A stretch of DNA of 64,000 bases from Lytechinus pictus (Eukaryota; Echinodermata; Echinoidea; Temnopleuroida; Toxopneustidae), in assembly GCF_037042905.1 (NCBI RefSeq), contig NC_087246.1, forward strand, positions 37,442,001-37,506,000, written 5' to 3'. A model generated the notes under the pieces. It searched no databases and was not told where the DNA came from. It was given only the letters and a program-made list of their open reading frames with translations. Position numbers and translations under genes: made by a program. Below are positions 1 to 10,900 of this stretch, piece by piece. Within the stretch, counting starts at the first letter, position 1. The number at the start of each line of letters is the position of its first letter.

Positions 1-1090
1 TGGAACGAAGCCAGCAGTAAAAGCTTTAACGAACGTCAATAATACGGTATACCAAAGTCTATACAATGAAAAGATTGGACACTTCACGGACTTTGCGTAA
101 TGCCTTGCGTGGATTTGCGTGTAAAATAGTGTAGGTGCCTAGTCTTTCCCTTGTCGTGTCTTTGATATGAATATAAATCGCGCGCCCTCTTTAGGAGAAA
201 ATTGATATCCATGCCAACCAATTTTTATCTCCGTGAAATCTTCACTAAAGATCAAGAAAATATACATATTTTTTTAAAGAAACTTCAAGGAGAAGTCACG
301 GAAGGATCTAAATGATTCGGTAAATGTCATAGCAGAATGTGAAATACCAGATTATGCGTGATATTTTATGTGGGCAAAAGCCCAATCTATTTTCAATGTG
401 TCGTGTGTGTCGTGTGAATATGACTGACATTCCTTCGCACGCGAGACGATATGAACCCATGGGTGATCATGGCCATATGTTTATGTATTAAGTTCGGATA
501 AACACATGCATGACATGACATGAAGCTAGCCAGGCGGCTTCTTGAGAGTAAAAATCATTTACTAACGTAGGCTTACTCTCAATGAAGCCAGGGAGTCCTT
601 CCTATTCACCTACACGAAGGACCCCAAAACCTGAAACTTTCACCCCCGAGATTTCTACTTTCCTTCTAAAAGATCTAGCTCTAAATCATGTACATGGGAT
701 AAAACTTCATTTCCGACATTTCTACGCTCTCGTTGTTATTTTTAAACAAGAATTCATCAAAAAAATTAGAAAAATATTGTGAAAAGACGGAAGAGACTTG
801 CCCGATGTTTACGCCGCCATCTTGTTTCTTATTGTACTTCCCCAACGTTACGGACGCGAACGAAAAAGGCAATTTTTTTTTTAACGGAAAATCACTGTCC
901 CTACGATTCGTTTTAGACCTACCGTACTCATTTTCGGTTTTCTACATTTATTTTTTCTGATGGTCAGCCCGGGCACTATTACCCGACTGAGCTTTAGGCG
1001 GTCAATGGCCCCCGGACCGCCACCAATTTCGAGCCCTGAGCCCCATTCATTGCATTTTGTGTAAGTTAGGAAAACCTACTTTTGCTGTTA
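1..1090. other. No recognisable gene
   Basis: AT-rich sequence with short open frames only, none with recognisable protein content or splice-site support. It may be distal upstream sequence of the TINF2-like gene or intergenic DNA. Confidence 0.5.
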
Positions 1091-1139
1091 AAAAAATCTG
1101 CACATTCTCCCCTTTAAATAGAAATATCTCTGTCTCTGT

Positions 1140-1881
1140 TGGTGCGTCGTGGTCTAGTGGTTCTGACTCTTGCCTTTGCAACGAGGGTCGTGGGTTCGAA
1201 TCCCAGCCATGGCGTGTTTTCCTTCAGCAAGAAATTTATCCACACTGTGCTGCACTCGACCCAGGTGAGGTGAATGGGTACCCGGCAGGAGTAATTCCTT
1301 GCATGCACTAAGCGCCGGTGATGGTAGCTCGAGCTAAAGCCAGGGCCCAGAGGGGCCAGTCAAATATATTGCAGTACACATGCGTGACCAAGAAATTTCC
1401 AAACACCCCCTAAACAAGTTTTTCTCTGTGCAAAATAACCCCCTAAACAAGTTTTTTGTGGGCTTTATTACACATTTTGGCCCCTAAACAAGATGTCGCC
1501 AAAATGTGACCTCGGTGGAAAAAGCTTGGGGAAAAAACATACCCTAAACTCGTTTGGCTAGTCTTTATTTAAAAAAAAAAAGCTTTGGGAAAAAAAACAT
1601 ACCCTAAATAGGTTTGAACCCGCGATTGACCATTGACCAGTTTTTTCAAAACCACCCCTTTTCTTGAAAATCAGTGTTTTTGATACCCTTAACGAGTCCA
1701 CGCTCGGACCGTGTCCAAAACTGAAAAAACACCCCTTTAAACGTGTTTTTTTTGGTCACGCGTGTTTACAGCAATATATTTGACTGGCCCCCCCCCCCCC
1801 CAGGAGCCGGGTTAATAATAGCAGGGCTTTGTATCCTTAGGCAAAAAGCACTTTATAAATCCAGCTATTATTATTGATATT
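1140..1881 (+). mobile_element. tRNA-derived SINE, split by a MITE
   Basis: A tRNA-like head has a box-A-like TGGTCTAGTGG at about 1150 and a perfect box B, GGTTCGAATCC, at 1193-1203. The body shared with the other copies follows (CCAGCCATGG, then ACCCAGGTGAGGTGAATGGG). The 3' part (GGGTTAATAATAGCAGGGCT ... ACTTTATAAAT ... ATTATTATT) resumes after 1801 beyond the inserted MITE. Other copies lie at 22.9, 39.0, 47.2, 54.7, 57.7 and 61.1 kb. Confidence 0.7.
1352..1801. mobile_element. MITE with ~19-bp terminal inverted repeats, nested in SINE
   Basis: The ends are GGCCAGTCAAATATATTGC (1354-1372) and its exact reverse complement (1771-1789), followed by a C-run. The inside contains repeated CCCCTAAACAAGTTTTT motifs and no coding sequence. 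It interrupts the SINE between its body and its ATT-rich tail. Confidence 0.7.
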
Positions 1882-2314
1882 TGACATCATGAGTTGATTT
1901 ATGCACCATTCTTTTTCTTATTTCACAAGCTTTCCAATGGTACCGAATTTGTTGGTATTCCTTCAAGATTTAAAAAAGCCACTGTCTCCCCTCTCAAACA
2001 AGCCTTTAATATTTTTTTTTGACAGAACAAAATCTGCATATTTTCTCCTGTAAATTGGAATATCTCTGTCAATATATCAGACAAGTTGATTGAAGCACCA
2101 TTATTTTTCCTATTTCACAAGCTTTCCAATGATATCAAATTTGTTTGGATTCCTTCAAGATTTCAAAAAGTCACATAACTCCCTAACACTACACATTCAC
2201 TAACTCACTCCCACACAACAACATCATCCGGCGACTTGGGCAAAATCTCAAATAAAAAGTGAAATTTTCTTACCTAAATCACCATATCTCGCGTCAAAAA
2301 TATTACCATCGGTC

Positions 2315-3330
2315 AGTGGCGTAACTACGGGGGGGGGGGGGGGCATGGGGGGGGCACGTGCCCCCCAATCGGCTGACAAAAAAAAAATGGGGAAAAAGAG
2401 AGAGAAAGGAAGAGAAACGTTGCGGGAAAGAAGAAATTATTGTTCATTATAATTATAATAATAATTATGAAACATAATTTGCTCAGAGCATATGTCTTCA
2501 TTGTTCCTGGTGCTCGCATTGTCTGTTTAACGAGATATATAATCCTGCTGTACTAAAACATCCCGTTTTCAAGTCAATGTACAACCAAATATATTTCCAC
2601 GCACTTCGAGTTATTATTGTTTTATGTAGTGACATATACTTCTCTTTCATGACTACTTGATCGCCCCATTTTAAGGTCTTAATACAAATAATTTCCTGTT
2701 CGTGTTTACGTTTACATTAGTGGATTGGTGATATATGCCTGCTCTTCATGAATTTCTAAAATCAGTCCTTAAAATGTCCCTTATTTCTAAGTTAAATCTG
2801 AATATCGCATCATTCGGTTTATGAAATACGTACATGTGTGGTCTAGTGAATTCCTACAAACAAGCCTTAGAATGCACCTCTTCAGGTCTGAATTTCCTAA
2901 ATATTCAGCTCGCGCTTAGCGCTCGCAATATTTGATTAGTGACATGCGTATGATAATCATGATTACGACTACAAATAGGCGATTGACACTCGCATTAGAT
3001 GACTATGGTGAGATATGTATACTATTAATGGATTCCTTTAAAAAATCCCTAAAATATCCCTGTTTGGGGTCAAAATATACAAAAATTTCAGCTCGCGCTT
3101 CGCGCTCGCATTGTTTGTTTTGCGAGACAGGTACGTATCATGATTACAAAGATTTGCTTATGTCCCTTTTTGGGTCTGAATATCAAATATTTTCAGCTCG
3201 CGCTTTGCGCTCGCATTATCTGATCAGTGACATACATATCCGTGTAATGCACTGTACTTAAAATGTGTCTACCTAGCAACTGAGTGACTCAAAATTTTTG
3301 CTGGTGCCCCCCCCCCCCAATGAGTGGATT
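2315..3330. mobile_element. G-run/C-run bounded repeat element with GCTCGCGC repeats
   Basis: It starts with CAGTGGCGTAACTACGG followed by a long G-run and ends in a C-run (GGTGCCCCCC) before AATGAGTGG. Inside, an AGCTCGCGCTTNGCGCTCGCA motif recurs at about 2907, 3089 and 3195. No protein domain is seen. A similar G-rich inverted element lies at the right edge of the window. Confidence 0.5.
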
Positions 3331-3376
3331 TTGAAAACATGTCCTTACTAAAACTGGCACTTTCGCGAGCTGATGT

Positions 3377-3402
3377 CTGCCGCCATTTTTTTCCGGAAGT
3401 CA
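3377..3402. promoter_or_regulatory. Possible promoter patch: YY1-like plus ETS-like sites
   Basis: GCCGCCATTTT (a YY1 consensus on the minus strand) is followed directly by TTCCGGAAGT (an ETS consensus), at the left edge of a locally GC/CpG-richer stretch (about 3440-3690). Such pairs are common at housekeeping promoters. It could drive the TINF2-like gene through an untranslated first exon, but no donor was identified and the distance to the first coding exon is 4.4 kb. Confidence 0.25.
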
Positions 3403-5770
3403 ATACTAAGATCGAAAAATAATAAAAAACATGAAATATACAACAACAACACCTCAAAATGTAGCGCCCTAAGTGCGGCCGTTGCGTATACGCTCGCCAT
3501 TTTCACATGCGTTTGCAATGGAACTGCGCACTTGGCAGCGTTCGCGCGCCGTTTAGAGGTGAATTGCAGCTGCCTCACGGAGCTAGCGGGAGCGCCATAG
3601 GAATTGTACATCGCACACAGAAGAATGCTATCGCGGTCAGAATTGGTGGTCAATCTTGACCTCCACGATTGCTATCGGCCAATTTTCGCGATGAAAAAGA
3701 TGAGTGTCAATACTCTATAGTTGGAACTGTTGTGTAATGTTAACCCTAGTACATGTGTGCCTATGTACAGCTATAAGACTTAGTGTGGAATTCAATGCAC
3801 TAGTACATTCACTGGCATCCCTGCATTACAATATTTGGTACATACACTTAAGTGATTTCAAATACAATGACCAAGGGAGTGTTCACACTGTGTGCTTGCC
3901 TGGCATAACTCCATATCATTACAGGTAGTACCATCAGTCCTTTTTATATGATATATATGGATTAAAATAGTTTGTGCAAAATAGTTACAGGATGCGGAAA
4001 ACCCTTAAGCGGCCGCAAACCGGTGCAGGTACTCGAAGGTCTATTGTCTATTTGACTTACTTAGACTCTGAGGTTAGTCAGATTCTACTACCAGAAGCTT
4101 ATTTTTTGCCAAAAATCAGACGCAGTTTCAAATATCGGACACATAGAGTTGTGCACCGCTATTAATTTCGGCGATTTAAATCGTGCTCTAGACCCCAAAA
4201 CAATTGCTTAGTTGTTGATACAATAATTTATTTTAGCTGCACAAATGCCGATTTTAATGATTATTATCAATTTTGATACAGAAATCGGTAAATAATGATA
4301 ATTTACTTACCAAACGGACCTCTTTCGGCTCTGAACTTTGGACGTCTTCGCCCAGCTGTGCGCGACTACATTCTGAAAATGAGTGCACGTGCGTCAACAG
4401 CACGCATTTCCAATTCAATCAGCCGATACTGTATGTTGAGGTGTGGTGTATTGTTGGTGATCGTCGACGGCTAGTTCTCAAGGTACCTGTGCGTGAGATT
4501 TAGCGTGATTAGAGCTTTATTTTAGAGCCATCGACGGCGCATCGATAGAACTTGATGAGCGTCACGATACGAACGAGCATAATATTGGAAACTGCCATGG
4601 AATATGCAGTTAAAAAGAAAAAAATTGAATTAGTTAGCAACACAAATTTATTACCAACATCTGCTCAGATTCGATATAAAAATCAAACAAAACTTAGAAT
4701 TTATGATATGAAGAAAAAAATCTCACCAATTCTTCTTTACATCATTATAATCAAGAATATCTTTACCCGTCCGGCGCACGTCCGGAATCATGATGTAATT
4801 TTTCACGCACGAAAATAATTGTTTTTCGTGGAGTGGTACATGTATGTGGCAAGTGCAATGCAAAGAAAATGGTAGGTAAATATAAAATAATTTCATCATA
4901 TTCATAATTTTCATATTTGGAATAGCAAGTGCAAAATTTTCTTGATTGTATTTCCTCTAGTTGTCATTTTTAAAGCACTGAAATAAAGGTGTCCGGCAAT
5001 AGGATACACTGCCATACAATGTGTATCGAGGGCAAGGCCGGGTGGGATTAACATTTTCGGACCTCTTTTAGGTTGGTGTTTAAATGTGAATGTGATACAT
5101 TCATTGTTCATTTTTGACAAATTACATCGGTAACATCCTTTTTAAACCTGTATCAAGTATTTAAAAACAATTGTTATCTTGTCATTTTGTTACAATTACT
5201 TGAGTATTCGACTTATCCCAAGTACGGGATCTGCCAAACATTCGAACATTGTAAATTTTGCTAATCAATAAGCGATCGGCAGCAAGCCATTCGAACCATT
5301 TGATCAATCGATGTTTACTCCCAGGCCTACTGACCACTTTACCATGGTAACTTGGGGAAAACCTTGTTTTTTATCTTGTCAAATATAAGGCTTTTTTTTA
5401 ATATTTCAGAGGCATAAAATTCACCCATTTTTCCAGTGTTTTAATTTTGCTTGAATATGAATTGCCTATGTTTATATTTTCATTTATGAATATTCGCATT
5501 TCTGGTAGAACCATAGTGTTTGATTGGTCAATGTTTAGTCGTGGGTAATGATTGAGTGTGAAAAAAATCTGAGAAGGCGCATTTTATCCACAACCAACAC
5601 AAGATGGCTCACTGCATCTAGATGGTCACAGACCAATGCGCGGTGCACATACGGTACGTGAGAAGTTTTGTAGCACTAATGCAGTTTCGCACCAGCCGCT
5701 TACCAGCATACCTTACCACCAGTAATTGTTCACAAATGTAAAAAGTTATCCAATCACATTTCAAGGTCAT
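3403..5770. other. No recognisable gene
   Basis: A modestly GC-richer patch at 3440-3690, then AT-rich sequence. Open frames up to 88 codons show no family resemblance or exon-like boundaries. It could contain an untranslated exon that cannot be seen from sequence alone. Confidence 0.4.
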
Positions 5771-5904
5771 TTATATGCCAGGGCTCCACACTAACCCTTT
5801 TTTTCTACTGGTCCAACCTATTCATGTCGGACCAGTAGATACCAAGTTTTTCCATTTTTTACTGGTCCGAACCTAAAATCTACTGGTCCCAAAAAATAAA
5901 GAAA

Positions 5905-6128
5905 ACATTAAAATAAGGCGCGAGTTTATTTTGCTGTCCTTTCTTGTTACCCCCCCCCAAAAAAAAAATGAAGGAATGAAAGTAAAAAAAGAAAGCAAGA
6001 CAGAAACAAACAAATAAAGAATAAAAGAAAGGAAGGAAGGAAGAGAAAAGAAAAGGTAAAGAAAGGATAGCTGTGAAGGAAGGAAAAAAGAAAGAACTAA
6101 AGAAAGAAAGAAGGAAAGGAAGGAAGGA

Positions 6129-6176
<48 letters not shown>

Positions 6177-6470
6177 ACAAAAGAACAAAAGAAATAAAGG
6201 AATGAAGGAAAGAAGGAAAGAAATGAAGCAAGCAATAAAGAAAGAAAGAACAAAGACAGAAAGTAATGAAAGAAAGAAAGAAGGAAAGAAGCAATGAAAA
6301 AAGAAAGGGTAAAAGGAGAGATGGAAAGAAGGAAAAGAAAGAAAGAAAGAAAAGAAGGAAGGAACGAAGGATTGAAAGAAGGAAGAAAGGAATTAAGGAA
6401 GAAATAAAGAAAAGGGAAAATGATAGATAGAAGGAAAAAAGAATGAAGTAAGGAAAGGAAGGATTTTTTG
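5905..6470. repeat. GAAA/GGAA purine-rich microsatellite
   Basis: About 500 bp of imperfect GAAA, GGAA and GAAG repeats, including a near-pure (GAAA)n run around 6128-6178. The Lys/Arg/Glu-rich and Ser/Phe/Leu-rich frames here are by-products of the repeat. The left flank carries several CTACTGGTCC motifs (about 5806-5890). Confidence 0.85.
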
Positions 6471-7246
6471 GGGAAAAACGGCTAATTTCAGATTGAACAA
6501 AAAATTGGTGCCCTATGCCTGTGAACCCATTTACTTTATTATTCGAGGATTATGATGAGAATGGCTCCAATTTGAGGCCTTTACATGAAATTCATGAAAT
6601 TCAATATTTTCTCACTGTTTTGAGTAAGATTTCTTACTGCATATCTTCTGTTATCAGAATTGCACAGATACACGTAAATGTATGCGCAGACAAGGGGCAC
6701 TGCACAGACTTGGGGCATCTTACCATACTCACTGAAATGGGAAACACCGTGTGTACAACTCTACCAATATGCTATCAGGAAAGACTGTTGCGTAAACTTG
6801 ACATTACATTGTAGGGCAGGCATGATATTCTTTCAATTAAATTCAGAATTCTGATTTTTTTTTAATAAATAGTTTTATTTCAGATTTATTATTTTTTTCA
6901 TTTCTTTTTTACTTGAAATCCTTTGCCCAAGAACATTCTCATGCTCTTTTTTACTACTTTTCAAAGTCAAATGCAGACTCACCTTGAAAAATCTCTTTCG
7001 ATTTCTTTATTATGCAAGAGCTTGTAACCCCAACCGGGGTGCCTCGGACTTCGTCAGTGACTTAGCGACCATTGACTGTTTTTCAGATTTTTTTTCAGAG
7101 GGGAATATCATGCCTGTTGTAGGGTGAAATTTTATTTTAAAGTCACCTAATTAGAACAGTGATTTAAACTATGAAAAGTACTAACCACTAATTTCCTTGA
7201 ATTTTAAGCCTTGGATACTGTTTTGAATCATTGAATATGTAGTTAA

Positions 7247-7683
7247 CAGACCTGCTAACCAGTCCGTTTTTGGCGTATTTAGTATGTTTTTTCAACCAAA
7301 ATACGGCAGTACGTTTTTTCTTTAAAAAATATGTTTTTGTATAAAAAAAAATTATTTTTTTATTTTTTTACAAAATCGTAATTTATTGAGAAAAATCATC
7401 TCTATATATCTCTATTTCATAAAACTTACACAAATATGGTTATTAGATCATTGTAATTTCAGGTAACTTGTTTTTTTTCAATCATTTTGTTAAAACCAGA
7501 GTGAGATATACACATGTTTTTTCATCTGCAAGAGCAGTGCGCATTTAAGCTTGCATGCAGCTTGAGCGCCGCGATGAGCGAGTGCGCCACACATTTTATT
7601 ATGAAATACACTTTTTTGGGGGGAAAATACACTTTTTTTAATCACAGAATACAATTTTTCATTCCCAGAGGTTGGCAGGTCTG
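7247..7683. mobile_element. MITE with target-site duplication AGTTAA
   Basis: CAGACCTGCTAACC at the left end pairs with GGTTGGCAGGTCTG at the right end (one mismatch). AGTTAA directly abuts both ends (7241-7246 and 7684-7689), consistent with a 6-bp target duplication. The interior is AT-rich and noncoding, with several ATACG and ACTTTTTT stretches. Confidence 0.7.
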
Positions 7684-7761
7684 AGTTAATCCATGAGTTA
7701 ATGAATGGATCAGTAACCACATGATGTTCATTTCAATACAGACATCTTGGAGAGAAGAGGA

Positions 7762-7965
7762 ATGGAATCATTTCAAGTACTCTTTCTGGCTCCCATTCGG
7801 CTTTTCCTTGCTGTTGTTCTGGTGATTATCGAGAAAGATGATGTTGTCGTATTCAGGAGGGTGATTAAGATTCTGAAGCTCATCAACAAGAAAATGAAAG
7901 GCAGTGAAAGTAAGCATCTCAAAGTATCACATTCGTCCAAGATCATCAGAGAGTTAAAACGACGG
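7762..7965 (+). CDS. Exon 1 of TINF2-like gene (residues 1-68)
   Basis: It begins at the first in-frame ATG after an acceptor (TTTCAATACAG, ending 7741) and ends at the donor CGG|GTAAGT. It encodes a hydrophobic start (MESFQVLFLAPIRLF) and helical sequence ending ELKRR. The start is chosen because positions 12-36 align without gaps to the same positions of human TIN2. The TTG five codons upstream is not needed. Confidence 0.7.
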
Positions 7966-10900
7966 GTAAGTTTAATAGACCAGGGGAGTGTTTCATCAAC
8001 ATTTTCATCCGACAAGTTGTCAGATCTGACATCTTTCTCTGATGTTGATTGGCTGAGAGGTACTGTTGCTATGGTAACTGTCGGATAAAACAGAACTTGT
8101 CGGATAAAATGTCCGACAAGTCCTTTCATGAAACGCTCCCCAGGGGAGCGTTTCATCAACATTTATGTCCGACAAGTTGTCAGATCTGACAACTTTCCCT
8201 GATTCTGATTGGCTGAGAGGTACTGTTGCTATGGTAATTGTCGGATAAAACAGGACTTGTCGGATAAAATCCTTACATGAAACGCTCCCCAGATCTCTTT
8301 ACTATCTGACATTTTGTGCCTCCACAGTATATATGTTCCACTGGCAGTATAAGCAGGTTTTTCAATCTCGTTTTTATTTTTTCTTCTCATTGACAGTATT
8401 GTTCAATGATTTGTTGGTATACAATGAATGTGATATAATTATAAAGAAGATTTCTCATAAATTGGTTGGAGTGATCTTACTAAATCACAAGAAGTCTCAT
8501 AATTCTGTGATGGTTTGACAAAATTTCATAAATTTGGTGTCAAAAGAGGCACAAGTCAAAATCCATAGAGTGGTTCAGCACGAAATGCAGTGGTTTTAAT
8601 TCAACTGCGAAAGTTGTTGAGGTGGGGACGTCAATTTCCCCTTTAAAGGGTTCAAACCAAAATGACCTTGCTTCAATACGTTTTTAGAATATTTTAAAGC
8701 ATTTCTGACAATGCCAATGGATTTATCAGGCAAGGAATCCTATAATTAGACACCAGAATTAGTTCAGTAGGCCATCAAATGAGAAAATTAGGACCTTTTC
8801 TACTCCCAATGGACAATGACTAAGCATTTTTTGGCCACACCCTCTCAAAATCATTTCTTTGGCCCCACCTCATTTTTTCACCCAATTATATATATTGTCC
8901 TGATTAATCAGGACAACAATCTGCTTTATTAAAACGAGATGGTATTGAAATGTCACCTATTTGTAGCCAACCTCTAATATCACCACTCCAGTTTTAGTGT
9001 ATATCAGATCTACTTGCCCATGTGATTAGGCGGTTGTTTGGAAGCTCAGCTCTCATAACACTAAAATTCTCTACATTGTGACCTATAAGATGAAGCTTAA
9101 AGGTTTAAGTATTGGAACTCCAACCCTTCGATCAAGTTCAAATATCAATCGCAATTAGATTACAATTTTGACAGCATTTTGAAGTTTTTATGATATCCTA
9201 TTCCTCCTTTGAATAATGTGTTAAACCTGTTACAGATTGTTCTGGACAAGATGGGTCGAAAAGAGACCACAGAAGATGCCTACAGTTTGATTGACAAGTA
9301 CTTCCCCTATATTAGGATACATGTAAGTAGTAATTCAGTTCTTTGTGCAATTATTGAAAGTAAATATGCACATGTTGTTGGATTTTCTTAAACATGGTTG
9401 TAGTACATGCTTATGAGTAGATGGCATTGATTAGCAACAGACAACAGAAACATCAGCTTATGTTAAAAGCTGATCAATCGGCTGCTAAGTTATTGTGACT
9501 CCTAACGCACAAATCGTGAAACATGTGAAGATCAGGATGGACATAAACATAATGTAGGAATGTCCTTGCATATGGAATCTAAACAAATAGTAATATGTTT
9601 AGCTTCCAAATTCAAGGACATTGAATTGCGTAATACAGGCAAGACTGCCATAGGTGTTCATTGTTTGTGAAAATGGACTGTTCTTGTGAAGAAACGACTG
9701 ATTTCACACTTAGCATGTGTTCTTGCTATGAATAATTGTTTGATGATGAACGTCAAACATAAGTCATATGAGACAGTGACATAATCTGGTTTTTAGGTAA
9801 AGTATTGAAAGTCACAGGATCATTTTATTTATGAAAAGAGCTTGTTCTTGCATGGACTACATTCAAACTTGGCTTGTGTGCACTTGGAAGTCAAGATGAT
9901 GTGATGTGCTTTGGGGTCACAAAGTCAAAGGTCATAATTTAGTCATGGCTTATTATCACAACAAGTCGTCACCATCCATTACAAAGGCCGTTACTGCGCA
10001 CGGCGTGTTGCCTTCCCGCATAAAGGCTGTTAGTGCACACTGCATGTCACCTTCCCGCGGAAGGGCTGTTATCGTGCAGTGAACAGTGCGCGTTAACGGC
10101 CTTTGTGCGGGAAGGCGACGCACAGTCCGTGCTAACGGCCCTTTCGCGGGAAGGAAAAGCGCAGTGCGCATTAACGGCCTTTGTGCGGGAAGGCGACAAA
10201 GTTATAGGTCCTAATCTCATAGATAATCCAAATCAAACTTTGTTAACAAATTAACATGGGAATGGCTGATTAGCTATGAGATTTAGAAAGTATTTTTGTG
10301 TGCAATGAATGCATTTGAGATGGCAGAGTAATAAATTTGACTACACACAGTTGTGAATCCATCTATATGTAGTTATCTATTTGACTGAAACAGCTTGGTG
10401 TGTCATTGGTTTATTCATTCTTGTAGCCTAACAAGCAGACCCTGAAAGAGAGGAGAGACGGTGTTGATCGATTTCAAACTCAAGAAGTCAGAGAGCAGCT
10501 TCTTTCCATCGTGTGTAGGAATGAATACAGACACCACGAAGTACCATCTGCAGAAAAGAAGTTCCTCGTTCAACTAGTGAAGAACTATGTCAGAGAGGTC
10601 AATGATGATCTTGCGCCAACCAAAATTGAGCAGGTATGGTATCCGCAGTTGACCTTTCAAAATAATTGTAAAGATGGTCTTACGATGTAGTAGGTATTAA
10701 TGGTACGCCATGTATCTTTCTTGGGCAAGTGTTGGTCCTGAAAAGGACCACCCAATCTCTAGTCTTATGATAAATAAGAAATACAATTTATTGACTTTTC
10801 TGAAGATTGATTTATGCATTTCTTTTTGTCGCTATACATTGTGTTTCAAATAATATTACAATTTGAAAAAGTCCTGCAATTTAAATATTTACAACATGGG

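Larger units (their letters stand above)
1092..2180. repeat. Direct repeat (~190 bp unit) interrupted by a SINE
   Basis: The segment AAATCTGCAcATTcTCtCC (1092 on) recurs at about 2029, and a block around TTTCACAAGCTTTCCAATG occurs near 1920 and again near 2113, about 190 bp apart. The first unit is split after 1139 by a SINE and resumes near 1882, so this repeat is the oldest layer of a nested insertion. Confidence 0.55.
7966..9235 (+). other. Intron 1 of TINF2-like gene
   Basis: It starts GTAAGT and ends TTACAG. It holds two head-to-tail MITEs beginning 16 bp after the donor (annotated separately). The rest is unremarkable AT-rich sequence. Confidence 0.7.

Noticed and set aside
1140..1215. 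tRNA gene
   Set aside because: Box A and B are present, but the cloverleaf is not formed and the segment is the head of a SINE with at least six further copies.
6073..6297. Lys/Glu-rich and Ser/Phe-rich frames on both strands
   Set aside because: Products of the GAAA microsatellite.
7747..8088. Plus-strand 113-codon frame beginning MERRG
   Set aside because: It starts with TTG and runs past a strong donor at 7965 into MITE sequence. The true coding part is taken as 7762-7965.
9979..10200. CRISPR-like array
   Set aside because: Units are inverted in two halves, imperfect, and lie in a eukaryotic intron; no spacer-repeat alternation.
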